A DNA stretch of 40,017 nucleotides from Bacteroidales bacterium (GTDB lineage Bacteria > Bacteroidota > Bacteroidia > Bacteroidales > F082). Shown here piece by piece: positions 31,823-40,017 of the stretch. The DNA is taken from positions 1 to 40,017 of the forward strand of contig WFZS01000176.1 of NCBI GenBank assembly GCA_015489465.1, in the 5' to 3' direction. A program made the translations under genes and the position numbers. Position 1 is the stretch's first letter, and each line of letters begins with the position of its first letter. The notes below the pieces were generated by a model. It saw only the letters and a list, made by a program, of their open reading frames with translations. It was not told the origin of the DNA and searched no databases.

Positions 31823-33223
31823 ATGAAGAAATTAATCATCCTAAACTTATTGTTGGTTTCTTTTTTTCATTTATCCGCCCAAGACAGCTGCGTTATCAAA
31901 GTTTGCCCCAATGACTGCCTTAATTGTTATGCGGGAATGCAGAATGTTGAAACCACCGGCAATAATATTAAGAAAACCATTGTTTTTCCAGATATGTCGT
32001 CTGCGGAAGTAAAAGAATATCTTAATCACGTTTTAAACATTTCGGATACAAGCCTTTATAACATCATAGTTTCCGATTCAATTTACAATTCCATGAGTAG
32101 TAGTTTGTCATCGGAAGTATATGTTTATGATGAAAATAAATTGGAAAAACATTCACTACTCAAAAAATTTGACGGTTTTGAAAAGAAAAACGGTTTTGAA
32201 ATTAAAATACCTGATACGATAGCTATTTCAACATCAGGCTCTATTATTAATGCCCGTGAGTTTTTTCTTATTTCCGATTACACATTCGGAAAATTTGTTT
32301 TTGTTGATAAAAACAAAGATAATAACGTGTCGGTTTTAACCGGTGAAGAATTGACAACCCGTGAAAACTATATTAAAATTACGGGCGATACCTCAGCTTA
32401 TAACCTTTTTTTAAAATATAAAAATCAATTACGCAGAGGAAATGCAGACCGTATCAGAATTGATCCGGCAAGAGGAAGCAGAAATCAACCGGTTTCTTTT
32501 TTAATGGCACCCGACATAAAATTTATTAACGGTACTATGGGTATAGGATTTAAAACCGGTATTATAGATTTTAATACCCCCGAAGATTACAAAATATTTC
32601 AAATTGACGAAAAATCACATCCTTCGGAGTATTATGTTAATCCCGGAGCATATACCGAATATAAAGGTAAATATTATTTGCAAATGGGTAAGGTTGATAA
32701 AAATGCAAACGACCAAAATATGATAGGGGAGTTTGTTTTATCGGACGGTAAATATATATTCTCAAAATTTCTGAATTATAAATTACCTACGGAGTATCAA
32801 CCTGCAATACGTTACAGTAATTTGGGTAAGGTTCTTACTTTTGTTAATCCTTATGCATTTTTACAATACAGCCTTTCGTATTATGATTTGGACAGTGACA
32901 AAACTTTAAAATTGCCGTTTGACACCGTTAAACTCGACTTCTTTTTTAACAGCGTAAATTACAGCTTAACCAAGCTGGAATCCAATTATGTTTTTGTTGA
33001 TGCTTATGTCACCGGTAAAACAATCAGGTTATTATTTATGGAAAATAATAAATATTATTTAGCCGAAATAGACAGGAAAGACGGTCATTTGATTAGTAAA
33101 AAAGAGATTTTGAAACCTGATAAAAAAATAAAACTGGGATTTTATTTCTATTCGGGAGATAAGATATTTTACTTGTCAACGGATAATTCCATTTGTGTGG
33201 AGAAGATAAAGTACCGGCAATAA
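31823..33223 (+). CDS. Secreted propeller-like protein of unknown function
   Basis: 466 residues with a signal peptide (MKKLIILNLLLVSFFHLSAQ). Just after cleavage is a Cys cluster, SCVIKVCPNDCLNCYAGM. The remainder is beta-rich with repeated F/Y strand motifs (FLISDYTFGKFVFVDKN; GAYTEYKGKYYLQMG; YVFVDAYVTGKTIRLLFMEN), consistent with a beta-propeller; no T9SS domain. Its last 90 bases have an orphan homologue at 29234-29320. It converges with uvrC, 20 bases apart. Confidence 0.7.
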   Translation: MKKLIILNLLLVSFFHLSAQDSCVIKVCPNDCLNCYAGMQNVETTGNNIKKTIVFPDMSSAEVKEYLNHVLNISDTSLYNIIVSDSIYNSMSSSLSSEVYVYDENKLEKHSLLKKFDGFEKKNGFEIKIPDTIAISTSGSIINAREFFLISDYTFGKFVFVDKNKDNNVSVLTGEELTTRENYIKITGDTSAYNLFLKYKNQLRRGNADRIRIDPARGSRNQPVSFLMAPDIKFINGTMGIGFKTGIIDFNTPEDYKIFQIDEKSHPSEYYVNPGAYTEYKGKYYLQMGKVDKNANDQNMIGEFVLSDGKYIFSKFLNYKLPTEYQPAIRYSNLGKVLTFVNPYAFLQYSLSYYDLDSDKTLKLPFDTVKLDFFFNSVNYSLTKLESNYVFVDAYVTGKTIRLLFMENNKYYLAEIDRKDGHLISKKEILKPDKKIKLGFYFYSGDKIFYLSTDNSICVEKIKYRQ

Positions 33224-33243
33224 ATATTTCAGGTGGTTATTTA

Positions 33244-35043
33244 CTAATGAAAATGATCATACACGGTTTTTGCTTTTGCTTTGCCTACAACTCCGGCAAG
33301 GTCGTCAAAAGAAGCTTTTTTGATATTTGCCACCGACCTGAACTTTCGTAACAGCTTTTGTGCCGTGGCAAAACCTACACCTTCAATGGAGGTAAGTTCC
33401 GACCTCATGGTTTTTTTATCCCTACGTTTCCGGTGGTGTGTTATCCCGAACCTGTGGGCTTCATCGCGGATATGTTGTATCACCTTTAATGTTTCCGATG
33501 TTTTGTCGAGGTATAAAGGAACGGGATCCCCAGGAAAGTACAACTCTTCAAGTTTTTTGGCTATACCTATTATCGTTATCTTTCCGAAAAGCCCCAGTTT
33601 TTTCAAGCTCTTTACCGCTGCCGAAAGTTGTCCTTTGCCTCCGTCAATCACAATAAGTTGCGGGAGAGGTTTGTTTTCACGCAAAAGACGCCCGTAACGG
33701 CGTTCTATTATCTCTTCCATCGAAGCGAAATCGTTGGGACCTTCCACCGTTTTAATATTAAAATGCCTGTACTCTTTTTTGTTGGGTTTGCCCTTTACAA
33801 ACTGTACCATGGCAGCCACAGGTTCGTCACCTTGAAAGTTGGAGTTGTCGAAACACTCAATCACTTCGGGAGTTTCGTTCATGTTCAAGTCCTTTTTCAT
33901 CACTTGCATAATCCTGCGTGCATGCCTTTCGGGGTCAACAAGCTCACGCTGTTTGTTGCGCTCCAAACGGTAAAAGTTGGCATTACGCAAACTTAAATCC
34001 AGCAGCTGTTTTTTGTCCCCTCTTTTGGGAACGGTAAAAACAACCCCGGGTATCTCTATATCCGGTAAAAAAGGCACGACAATTTCGGTGGTATTGCTGC
34101 CGAACCTTTGACGAAAGTCGGTGATGGTGTACAGTAACAACTCTTCGGCGGTTTCGTTGAGTTTCTTTTTTACTTCAACGGAATGTGCCTGAACGATGGC
34201 ACCGTTAACAACTTTAAGCCAGTTTACCCATGCCATATCATCGCTGTCAACAATACTGAAAACATCAATATTGCTGATTTTGGGATTGACAACGGTGGAC
34301 TTGCTTTTGTAGTTTTCAAGAATTTCGATTTTTTCTTTTACGGTTTGAGCTTTCTCAAACTCCATCTTTCCGGCATACTCGAACATCAAAGCTCGTAACT
34401 CTTTTATGATTTCCGTGATGTCGCCTTTTATTATCCGTCTTACGTTTTCTATCTGTTTGTTGTACTCTTCTTCGGTTTGTTTGCCAACGCAAGGTGCCAT
34501 GCAATTGCCTATGTGGTATTCGAGACACACCTTGAATTTCTTTTTTTCGATGTTTTTCGGAGTAAGGTTCAGTTTACAAGTCCTTAACGGATATAGTTGT
34601 TTGATGATATCGAGGAGGGTGTTCATCATCTTTACCGAAGTGTATGGTCCGTAATATTCCGAACCGTCTTTAATGATGTTACGGGTAGGGAAAACCTTCG
34701 GAAAAGGTTCGTTTTTAATACATATCCACGGAAAGCTTTTGTCGTCTTTCAGCTGGATGTTGTATTTGGGTTGGTATTTTTTTATCAGGTTGTTTTCCAA
34801 AAGCAAAGCATCCGACTCGGTGTCGGTAACAACAAATTTTATGTCGGCAATTTTGCGTACAAGCAGTCGTAATCTTCCGCTTTGGTGACTTTTTGTAAAA
34901 TAGCTGGATACTCTTTTCTTTAAATTTTTGGCTTTGCCTACGTAAATAACATTACCTTCCTTATCAAGATAGCGGTAAACTCCCGGCTTACCCGGGAGGG
35001 TTTTTATCAAACTATCAAGATATTTGTTTTTGTTTTCTTCCAC
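33244..35043 (-). CDS. uvrC: Excinuclease ABC subunit C (UvrC)
   Basis: 599-residue nuclease of nucleotide excision repair that makes both incisions around a lesion with UvrB. Domains: GIY-YIG nuclease at 15-95 (GVYRYLDKEGNVIYVGKAKN), Cys-rich segment CLEYHIGNCMAPCVG near 175, UVR (UvrB-binding) motif near 205-240, RNase H-like nuclease (ECFDNSNFQGDEPVAAMV, VIDGGKGQLSAA), and C-terminal helix-hairpin-helix (SIEGVGFATAQKLLRKFRSV). Starts at GTG 35043. It follows the PurF-like gene after 39 bases on the same strand. Confidence 0.95.
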   Translation of the reverse strand: MEENKNKYLDSLIKTLPGKPGVYRYLDKEGNVIYVGKAKNLKKRVSSYFTKSHQSGRLRLLVRKIADIKFVVTDTESDALLLENNLIKKYQPKYNIQLKDDKSFPWICIKNEPFPKVFPTRNIIKDGSEYYGPYTSVKMMNTLLDIIKQLYPLRTCKLNLTPKNIEKKKFKVCLEYHIGNCMAPCVGKQTEEEYNKQIENVRRIIKGDITEIIKELRALMFEYAGKMEFEKAQTVKEKIEILENYKSKSTVVNPKISNIDVFSIVDSDDMAWVNWLKVVNGAIVQAHSVEVKKKLNETAEELLLYTITDFRQRFGSNTTEIVVPFLPDIEIPGVVFTVPKRGDKKQLLDLSLRNANFYRLERNKQRELVDPERHARRIMQVMKKDLNMNETPEVIECFDNSNFQGDEPVAAMVQFVKGKPNKKEYRHFNIKTVEGPNDFASMEEIIERRYGRLLRENKPLPQLIVIDGGKGQLSAAVKSLKKLGLFGKITIIGIAKKLEELYFPGDPVPLYLDKTSETLKVIQHIRDEAHRFGITHHRKRRDKKTMRSELTSIEGVGFATAQKLLRKFRSVANIKKASFDDLAGVVGKAKAKTVYDHFH

Positions 35044-35082
35044 AAAATGTTTTTACGTTGGTATTTAACGGTATTAATTGTT

Positions 35083-36984
35083 TTAATAAGCTCTCTCGTT
35101 CCGTCCCTCTATGTAATTTATAAACGACTGGTTTACAACTTTGTTACCCCCGGGAGTAGGATAATCGCCGGTAAAATACCAGTCTCCGGTATGGTGAGGT
35201 ATGGCTTTATGTAAGTTTTCGATTGTTTGATAGATTATCTGTATCTCGGCTTTAACGTCCGGCGCTGTAACAAGTTCGGCTATTTTCTGTGAAATTTGTT
35301 GAACCGTAAAAGGTTTGTAAATTTCTTTCACATGGTTTACGATTTTTTCTTTGGGAAGTTTTTCCTGGTCTTTGCAAAGTTTGTAAACATGATTAATAAC
35401 GTGCTCCATATGATTTTCACGCAAAAGGGTTATTGCGGCTTTAAAAGCGATAAAATCGTTGAGCCGTGCCATGTCGATACCGTAACAGTCGGGATATCTT
35501 ATTTGCGGTGCCGACGAAGCTATAATGATTTTTTTAGGATTCAAACGGTCGAGAATCCTAATTATACTTTGTTTAAGTGTGGTTCCTCTAACTATGGAAT
35601 CGTCAAGAACCACCAGAGTATCTTTATTGTCTTTTACAACGCCGTAGGTAACATCGTAAACATAACCCACAAGGTCGTCACGGGCATTATCTTGGGTTAT
35701 AAAAGTTCTAAGTTTGGCATCTTTAACGGCTATGGTTTCAACGCGTGGTTTGTAATCCATTATTTTTTCAAGCTCGTTGCGCCCTACCTTTTTGCCGGTG
35801 TCCAAAATATTATTGGTAATCTTTTGTACCGTAAATTCGTTTACCTTATCGATTAGTCCCTGAAATGCCACAGATGCCGTATTGGGAATAAAAGAAAATA
35901 CGGTATTTTTCAAATCATAATTTACTTCTTCCAAAATCATAGGTGCCAAAAGGCGCCCCAGTTCTTTGCGTTCCAAATAAATATCTTTGTCTGTTCCCCT
36001 GGAAAAATAAATCCTTTCGAACGAGCATGATTTTTTGGGTAACGGTTCGGTAAACTTGTCGCAAATCACCTTGCCGTTCTTTTTTATTACAAGTGCATGA
36101 GCAGGTTTCAGCTCTTGAATTTGTTCTATTTTCAAGTTGAAAGTGGTTTGTATTACCGGCCTTTCCGAAGCAACCACCACCACCTCGTCATCGGCATACC
36201 AAAAAGCAGGTCTTATCCCCGCCGGGTCGCGCATGACAAAAGCATCACCATGCCCCAGAAGTCCGCCTATAACGTAACCTCCGTCCCAATGTTTGGCGGA
36301 AAGGTTCAGTACTTTGTGTAAGTTTATTTCGTTGGCTATAAGTCCCGTAATCTCAATTTTGGAATGACCTTGTTTTCTGAATTTATTATACAAAAAATCG
36401 TTTTCTTTATCCAAAAAATGACCTATTTTTTCCAATACCGTTACCGTGTCGGATGTTTCGAGCGGATATTGACCCAAAGCCACTAATGTTTGAAAAAGTT
36501 CGTCGTTGTTGGTCATGTTGAAATTTCCGGCAAGAATAAGGTTTCTGGTTTTCCAGTTGTTTGCCCTAATCAAAGGATGAAGATGGAGGATGGAATTACC
36601 GCCGTAAGTTCCGTATCTGAGATGTCCCAAAAAAAGTTCGCCCGTAAATCCCACATTATTTTTTAACCAGTTAACGTCATTCAGTCTTTTCGGGTTATCT
36701 CTCTTTACTTTTTCCAATTCTTCGTAAACTTCATTAAAAATATCTTTAATAGGAGTCGAGCTGTTGGAACGTACCCTGTCCATATACAGTTTACCGGGAG
36801 GCAAATCGAATTTTACGCAAGCCATTCCCGCGCCGTCCTGTCCTCTGTTATGTTGCTTTTGCATTAACAGATGTAGCTTTTGAAGACCGTAAACAGCCGT
36901 TCCGTATTTTCCAAGGTAATATTCAAGCGGCTTAAGCAATCTAACCATTGCTATACCACATTCATGATTTATTTGCTCGCTCAT
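35083..36984 (-). CDS. PurF-like amidophosphoribosyltransferase (long form)
   Basis: 633 residues; typical PurF has 470-510. Class II glutamine amidotransferase domain: Cys9 in HECGIAMVRL is the expected N-terminal nucleophile, so an eight-residue leader must be removed. KQHNRGQDGAGMA and GHLRYGTYGGNS follow. The phosphoribosyltransferase domain carries the PRPP loop VVLDDSIVRGTT near 460 and YPDCYGIDMA. Similar long PurF-like proteins occur in Bacteroidota beside a normal PurF, so this may be a second copy with its own role. Extra length lies in the 60-100 region and the C-terminal 110 residues. It is divergent from the GNAT gene. Confidence 0.85.
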   Translation of the reverse strand: MSEQINHECGIAMVRLLKPLEYYLGKYGTAVYGLQKLHLLMQKQHNRGQDGAGMACVKFDLPPGKLYMDRVRSNSSTPIKDIFNEVYEELEKVKRDNPKRLNDVNWLKNNVGFTGELFLGHLRYGTYGGNSILHLHPLIRANNWKTRNLILAGNFNMTNNDELFQTLVALGQYPLETSDTVTVLEKIGHFLDKENDFLYNKFRKQGHSKIEITGLIANEINLHKVLNLSAKHWDGGYVIGGLLGHGDAFVMRDPAGIRPAFWYADDEVVVVASERPVIQTTFNLKIEQIQELKPAHALVIKKNGKVICDKFTEPLPKKSCSFERIYFSRGTDKDIYLERKELGRLLAPMILEEVNYDLKNTVFSFIPNTASVAFQGLIDKVNEFTVQKITNNILDTGKKVGRNELEKIMDYKPRVETIAVKDAKLRTFITQDNARDDLVGYVYDVTYGVVKDNKDTLVVLDDSIVRGTTLKQSIIRILDRLNPKKIIIASSAPQIRYPDCYGIDMARLNDFIAFKAAITLLRENHMEHVINHVYKLCKDQEKLPKEKIVNHVKEIYKPFTVQQISQKIAELVTAPDVKAEIQIIYQTIENLHKAIPHHTGDWYFTGDYPTPGGNKVVNQSFINYIEGRNERAY

Positions 36985-37052
36985 TTTGAAGAATTAGAAA
37001 TGATTATTTTATTTTCTTTGCAAAGAAACAACCTTATTTTCTTGTACGAAAA

Positions 37053-37060
37053 CAAATTTA
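37053..37060 (-). promoter_or_regulatory. Bacteroidota -7 promoter box (TAAATTTG)
   Basis: Minus-strand TAAATTTG matches TAnnTTTG, 68 bases ahead of the PurF-like gene start. Confidence 0.45.
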
Positions 37061-37065
37061 AAAAA

Positions 37066-37521
37066 ATGATAAATATTCGTCTTGCCAATATTGAAGATGC
37101 CGGTGTTATAGCAAGATTTCAAACGGAAATGGCTTATGAAACGGAAGATATTCTGCTGGATAAGGAAACCGTTGAAACGGGTGTGAAGTCGGTGTTTTAC
37201 GATCCTCAAAAGGGTAAATATTTTGTAGCCGAGACAGACGAAATGATTGTTGCATCGTTACTTATTACTCCGGAATGGAGCGACTGGCGTAACAAATGGG
37301 TTTGGTGGTTTCAGTCCGTTTACGTAACACCTTATTACAGAGGTAAAAAGATTTTTAAAAGAATGTACGAATATGTAAAAACACTAATTGAAGAAGATCC
37401 TGTGGCTGCGGGATTGAGGTTGTATGTGGATTCAAAAAATAAAAATGCAATTGCCGTTTATAAAGCTTTGGGAATGAATGGCGAGCATTACAAAGTTTTT
37501 GAATGGATGAAAGAAGAATAA
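37066..37521 (+). CDS. GNAT-family N-acetyltransferase
   Basis: 151 residues; transfers an acetyl group from acetyl-CoA to an unknown amine. The ATG at 37066 (MINIRLANIEDAGVIARFQ) is the normal GNAT beginning; the open frame upstream overlaps the divergent PurF-like gene and is rejected. Motif A, VYVTPYYRGKKIFKRMYEYV, holds the acetyl-CoA pyrophosphate loop (R/Q-x-x-G-x-G/A form: RGKKIF), and motif B is LYVDSKNKNAIAVYKALGM. Confidence 0.87.
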   Translation: MINIRLANIEDAGVIARFQTEMAYETEDILLDKETVETGVKSVFYDPQKGKYFVAETDEMIVASLLITPEWSDWRNKWVWWFQSVYVTPYYRGKKIFKRMYEYVKTLIEEDPVAAGLRLYVDSKNKNAIAVYKALGMNGEHYKVFEWMKEE

Positions 37522-37579
37522 ACTTTTAAAATTGATTTTGATAACGCAATAAATTTAATTTTAGCAAAAAAAATATTTT

Positions 37580-39169
37580 ATGAAAAAATCATTGATACTT
37601 TTACTTTTTTTACCTGTTTTAAACCTTTATTCACAGGTAGATAAATCCGATTGGAAAGGAGGCTTTCCGGAAGGCTGTACCACCATTACCGTCGGTAAAC
37701 TTGCATCGTGGGACGGGTCGGTCATTACTTCGCATACCGACGACAGTCACAGAACACGTTCGTGGATAAATATCGTACCTCCAAAAAAACATAAAAAAGG
37801 CGAAACCGTTACCATGTACAAACGTGTAGCCGTTGACACCCTTGCAATGCCTGCTTACGGCCATATACCTATCGGAGAAATTCCTCAAGTGAAATACACC
37901 AACGGTTATATCAACACTGCATATCCCGGTTTGAACGATAAGCAACTCGGTATAGGCGAATCCACATTCGGCGGCAGGGAAGAGCTGCAGAGCGACAGCG
38001 GATTAATAGATTGTCAACGATTGTGCAAATTGATGCTCGAAAGATGCGATAATGCCCGTGATGCAATAAAAACCGGTGGAGAGTTGATAGAAAAATACGG
38101 ATGGATTGATGAAGGCGAAGCTCTTACCATAGCCGATAAAAATGAAGTTTGGCATATGGAAATCGTAGGTCCCGGAAAAGGTAAAAAAGGTGCCGTTTGG
38201 GTGGCTCAAAGGGTCCCTGATGACCATATTGCCGTTAATGCCAATGCCAGTACCATAAAAGAGATAGACCTTAATAATCCCGACTATTTTATGGCATCCG
38301 GAAATGTGTTTGACGTTGCCAAGGAAAACGGCTGGTGGAACCCGGAAAAAGAACCTTTCCGTTTTTGCTATGCTTATGCTCCCGAAAGCAGAACTTCATT
38401 GGCTGCACGCAGAAGAGAATGGAGGGTTTTCGATCTTTTGGCTCCGTCGTTAAAACTGGACCCCAACGACAAGGACTATCCTTTTTCGGTAAAGCCCGAC
38501 ACTTTGGTAACTCTGGAAGCGTTGATGAATGTTTTCAAAGACTACTATGAAGGTACTCCTTTTGATATGAGAAAAACATTGACGGTTGCGGATGACAGCG
38601 GAAAGGTTATTATCTCGCCGTTGGCAAATCCTTTTATGCCTTATGATGCCAACAAACTTTTTAAAATAAACGGAGGGTGGGGTTGGCTCGGAGAAAGGAC
38701 GATAGCCCGTTGGTACACAATGTACGGAACTATAATACAACTACGCAGCTGGTTGCCCGACGAAATAGGCGGCGTTGAATGGTTGGCAATGGATAACATT
38801 GCTTCGTCGGTGTATGTGCCTGTTTACGGTAGTGTAACGGACCTCGCCGAAGAGTATAAAGTGCCCGGAAGAGTGAACGGCTACACTTTGAAATCGGCAT
38901 GGTGGATTTTTAACCGTTTGGGAACTCTTGCCGCACACCGTTGGGGTGATGCAAAAAAAGATGTTGACGACACCTGGATTCCGGTTCAACGCAAGTTTAT
39001 TAACGAACAAAAGGAAATTGACAAAAAAGCTCTTGAACTATACAACAAAAAGCCTTCAAAAGCCGTTGAATTTCTGACCGGATACTCGAAAAAGAGTGCA
39101 AAGGAAGTTATGAAAAAAGGTATTGAATTGGGTGATAAATTATGGACAAAATATGATGAGAAATTTTAA
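37580..39169 (+). CDS. C69-family dipeptidase (PepD-like), exported
   Basis: 529-residue N-terminal-nucleophile hydrolase that cleaves dipeptides. A signal peptide (MKKSLILLLFLPVLNLYSQ) is followed by a short propeptide, then Cys33 in EGCTTITVGKLASWDGSVI, the expected nucleophile after self-processing. Other family features are SHTDDSHRTRSW, GIGESTFGGREEL, GEALTIADKNEVWHMEIVGP and WVAQRVPDDHIAVNAN. The secreted location suggests periplasmic peptide scavenging. A short TPR lipoprotein gene overlaps its 3' end. Confidence 0.92.
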   Translation: MKKSLILLLFLPVLNLYSQVDKSDWKGGFPEGCTTITVGKLASWDGSVITSHTDDSHRTRSWINIVPPKKHKKGETVTMYKRVAVDTLAMPAYGHIPIGEIPQVKYTNGYINTAYPGLNDKQLGIGESTFGGREELQSDSGLIDCQRLCKLMLERCDNARDAIKTGGELIEKYGWIDEGEALTIADKNEVWHMEIVGPGKGKKGAVWVAQRVPDDHIAVNANASTIKEIDLNNPDYFMASGNVFDVAKENGWWNPEKEPFRFCYAYAPESRTSLAARRREWRVFDLLAPSLKLDPNDKDYPFSVKPDTLVTLEALMNVFKDYYEGTPFDMRKTLTVADDSGKVIISPLANPFMPYDANKLFKINGGWGWLGERTIARWYTMYGTIIQLRSWLPDEIGGVEWLAMDNIASSVYVPVYGSVTDLAEEYKVPGRVNGYTLKSAWWIFNRLGTLAAHRWGDAKKDVDDTWIPVQRKFINEQKEIDKKALELYNKKPSKAVEFLTGYSKKSAKEVMKKGIELGDKLWTKYDEKF

Positions 39170-39575
39170 ATTAAAACACCTTTTCGTCATTGCCGTTATA
39201 TCTTTAACGGTTGTGTCGTGCGGAGGCAATCGTGAAAAATCTTTAAAATACGTTGACAAAGGGGTTGAGCTTTATTATAAATCACAATTCGGTAAGGCAT
39301 TGGAATATTTCAATAAAGCAATCGATGAAGATGACGGAAATTTCGAGGCTTACTTTTGGCTCGGGAATTATTACAATAACAAGAGAAATTACAAAAAAGC
39401 GATAGAGTTTTATAATAAAGCCATTGAACTTGACCCCGGATTTGCCGATGCTTACGCCAACAGGGGAAATGCCAAAAGGGAGATGGGTGATAAAAAAGGT
39501 GCTTGTAACGATTGGAAAAAAGCAAAGCAGCTTGGTAAACCTAACCTTGACAATAATTTACGCTGGTGCGAATGA
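39153..39575 (+). CDS. Small TPR-repeat lipoprotein
   Basis: 140 residues. Start at ATG 39153 (or 39156), overlapping the dipeptidase stop by 14-17 bases; the open frame further upstream lies inside the dipeptidase gene. Signal with lipobox LTVVSCGG. Then at least two tetratricopeptide repeats (KGVELYYKSQFGKALEYFNK; FWLGNYYNNKRNYKKAIEFY) and a third ending GNAKREMGDKKGACNDWKKA, and a final Trp-Cys-Glu. Likely a periplasmic-side protein-interaction lipoprotein; partner unknown. Confidence 0.82.
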   Translation: MMRNFKLKHLFVIAVISLTVVSCGGNREKSLKYVDKGVELYYKSQFGKALEYFNKAIDEDDGNFEAYFWLGNYYNNKRNYKKAIEFYNKAIELDPGFADAYANRGNAKREMGDKKGACNDWKKAKQLGKPNLDNNLRWCE

Positions 39576-39639
39576 TAGACTTTGTTTCCATTAATGACAA
39601 CTTTTAAATTCTGGTAAATCAGCATGTAAAAAGAGTTGT

Positions 39640-39910
39640 TGGATTGTCACGGTGAGAGGGAAGAAAATAAATTTTCAACAATCATTAAATGACGTTATAG
39701 CGGTACATTAGGCAGGTGTCACCCTGAGTCCGGTCGAAGGGTGGCGGGGAAGGCCTCCGCACTGTCACACATTCGATAAACTCAGTGTGACAATTCCAAA
39801 CTCTGATACACAGATATTTACAAGTGACGTTATTGGTAATTGGTCGAACCATGACTGCGTCTCCCGCCCTGATACAACGTCATTTACAAATTGTTAAAAA
39901 AAATTTTCTA
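39640..39910. repeat. Intergenic repeat family locus 3 with REP-like hairpins
   Basis: REP-like palindromes caccctgagtccggtcgaagggtg (near 39720-39743) and gtcacacattcgataaactcagtgtgac (39766-39793) show the TGAG..TCGA layout. The motif acgtcatttac.. attgtt then T-rich is present at 39873-39908 and, inverted, near 39665-39695. tttacaagtgacgttattggta (near 39820-39841) is the inverted form of part of the 6745-6868 block. No gene is seen from 39576 to the end of the window. Confidence 0.7.
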
Positions 39911-40017
39911 GACCACAGAAGCACCATAAATAATCAACTAAAGTGATAATTTTCTAAGTTGTGTTGGTGTGAATGATAAAAGTTTATTCGTAAATTTTAT
40001 CGCGCAAAAACATTATG

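Noticed and set aside
36880-37065. N-terminal extension of the GNAT gene
   Set aside because: It overlaps the divergent PurF-like coding region; the ATG at 37066 gives a standard GNAT N-terminus.
37537-37563. Promoter for the C69 dipeptidase (TTTG then TAATTTTA)
   Set aside because: The -7 box is one base off consensus and the spacing of 15 is shorter than the usual 19-21, so not listed as a feature.

Overview
The window comes from a member of the phylum Bacteroidota. The DNA is AT-rich. Two secreted proteins carry a type IX secretion (T9SS) C-terminal sorting domain. Several genes are preceded by the Bacteroidota -7 box TAnnTTTG rather than by Shine-Dalgarno sequences. The gene order coaX / outer-membrane protein / TPR protein / LptC / CNNM-CBS protein / PpiD-like isomerase also looks typical of the phylum. 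A plausible setting is a free-living or environmental lineage rather than a gut Bacteroides, because it carries mevalonate-pathway genes. I see no tRNA, rRNA, CRISPR array, phage or complete insertion sequence.

Layout. (1) 1-5774 is a metal-efflux operon on the plus strand. It holds a CusA/CzcA-type RND pump fused to a TolC-like protein (cut by the window edge), a periplasmic adaptor, a dihaem cytochrome c with a Met/Cys-rich tail, a cation transporter of the CDF type with a degenerate HMA domain, and a small HMA-AraC regulator. (2) 5775-8776 is repeat-rich and decayed. It has a 230-bp repeat element, two degenerate DUF2442 genes, REP-like hairpins, and one intact T9SS-exported C45-family hydrolase. 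(3) 8776-18346 holds an acyl-CoA synthetase, then the divergent coaX-to-CNNM operon and a PpiD-like foldase closed by a terminator. (4) 18347-26098 holds a second repeat-rich gap, a Nudix hydrolase, RidA, a second copy of the 230-bp element, a small outer-membrane protein, a non-canonical EF-G paralogue, a DUF4468 protein, and HMG-CoA reductase plus a GHMP kinase. (5) 26110-33223 holds an Nramp transporter followed by accessory secreted, lipoprotein and outer-membrane genes of unknown role. (6) 33244-39575 holds uvrC and a PurF-like amidotransferase on the minus strand, then a GNAT acetyltransferase, a C69 dipeptidase and a TPR lipoprotein. The last 440 bases are again repeats.

The most unusual signal is non-coding. 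A repeat element of about 230 bp occurs twice (5875-6106 and 20100-20327). It contains a perfect 12-bp hairpin whose two copies differ by compensatory base-pair changes. Each copy lies downstream of a gene's 3' end and is bracketed by direct duplications (about 50 and 65 bp) of the 3' end of a neighbouring gene. Independently, in-frame 3'-terminal fragments of two other resident genes sit within a few bases of the stop codon of an unrelated upstream gene (27374-27448 after the Nramp gene; 29234-29320 after the T9SS gene). A 5'-truncated DUF2442 fragment likewise abuts the stop of the acyl-CoA synthetase gene. Orphan gene 3' ends parked behind intact genes are therefore a recurring theme. Whether one mechanism explains them all is inference.
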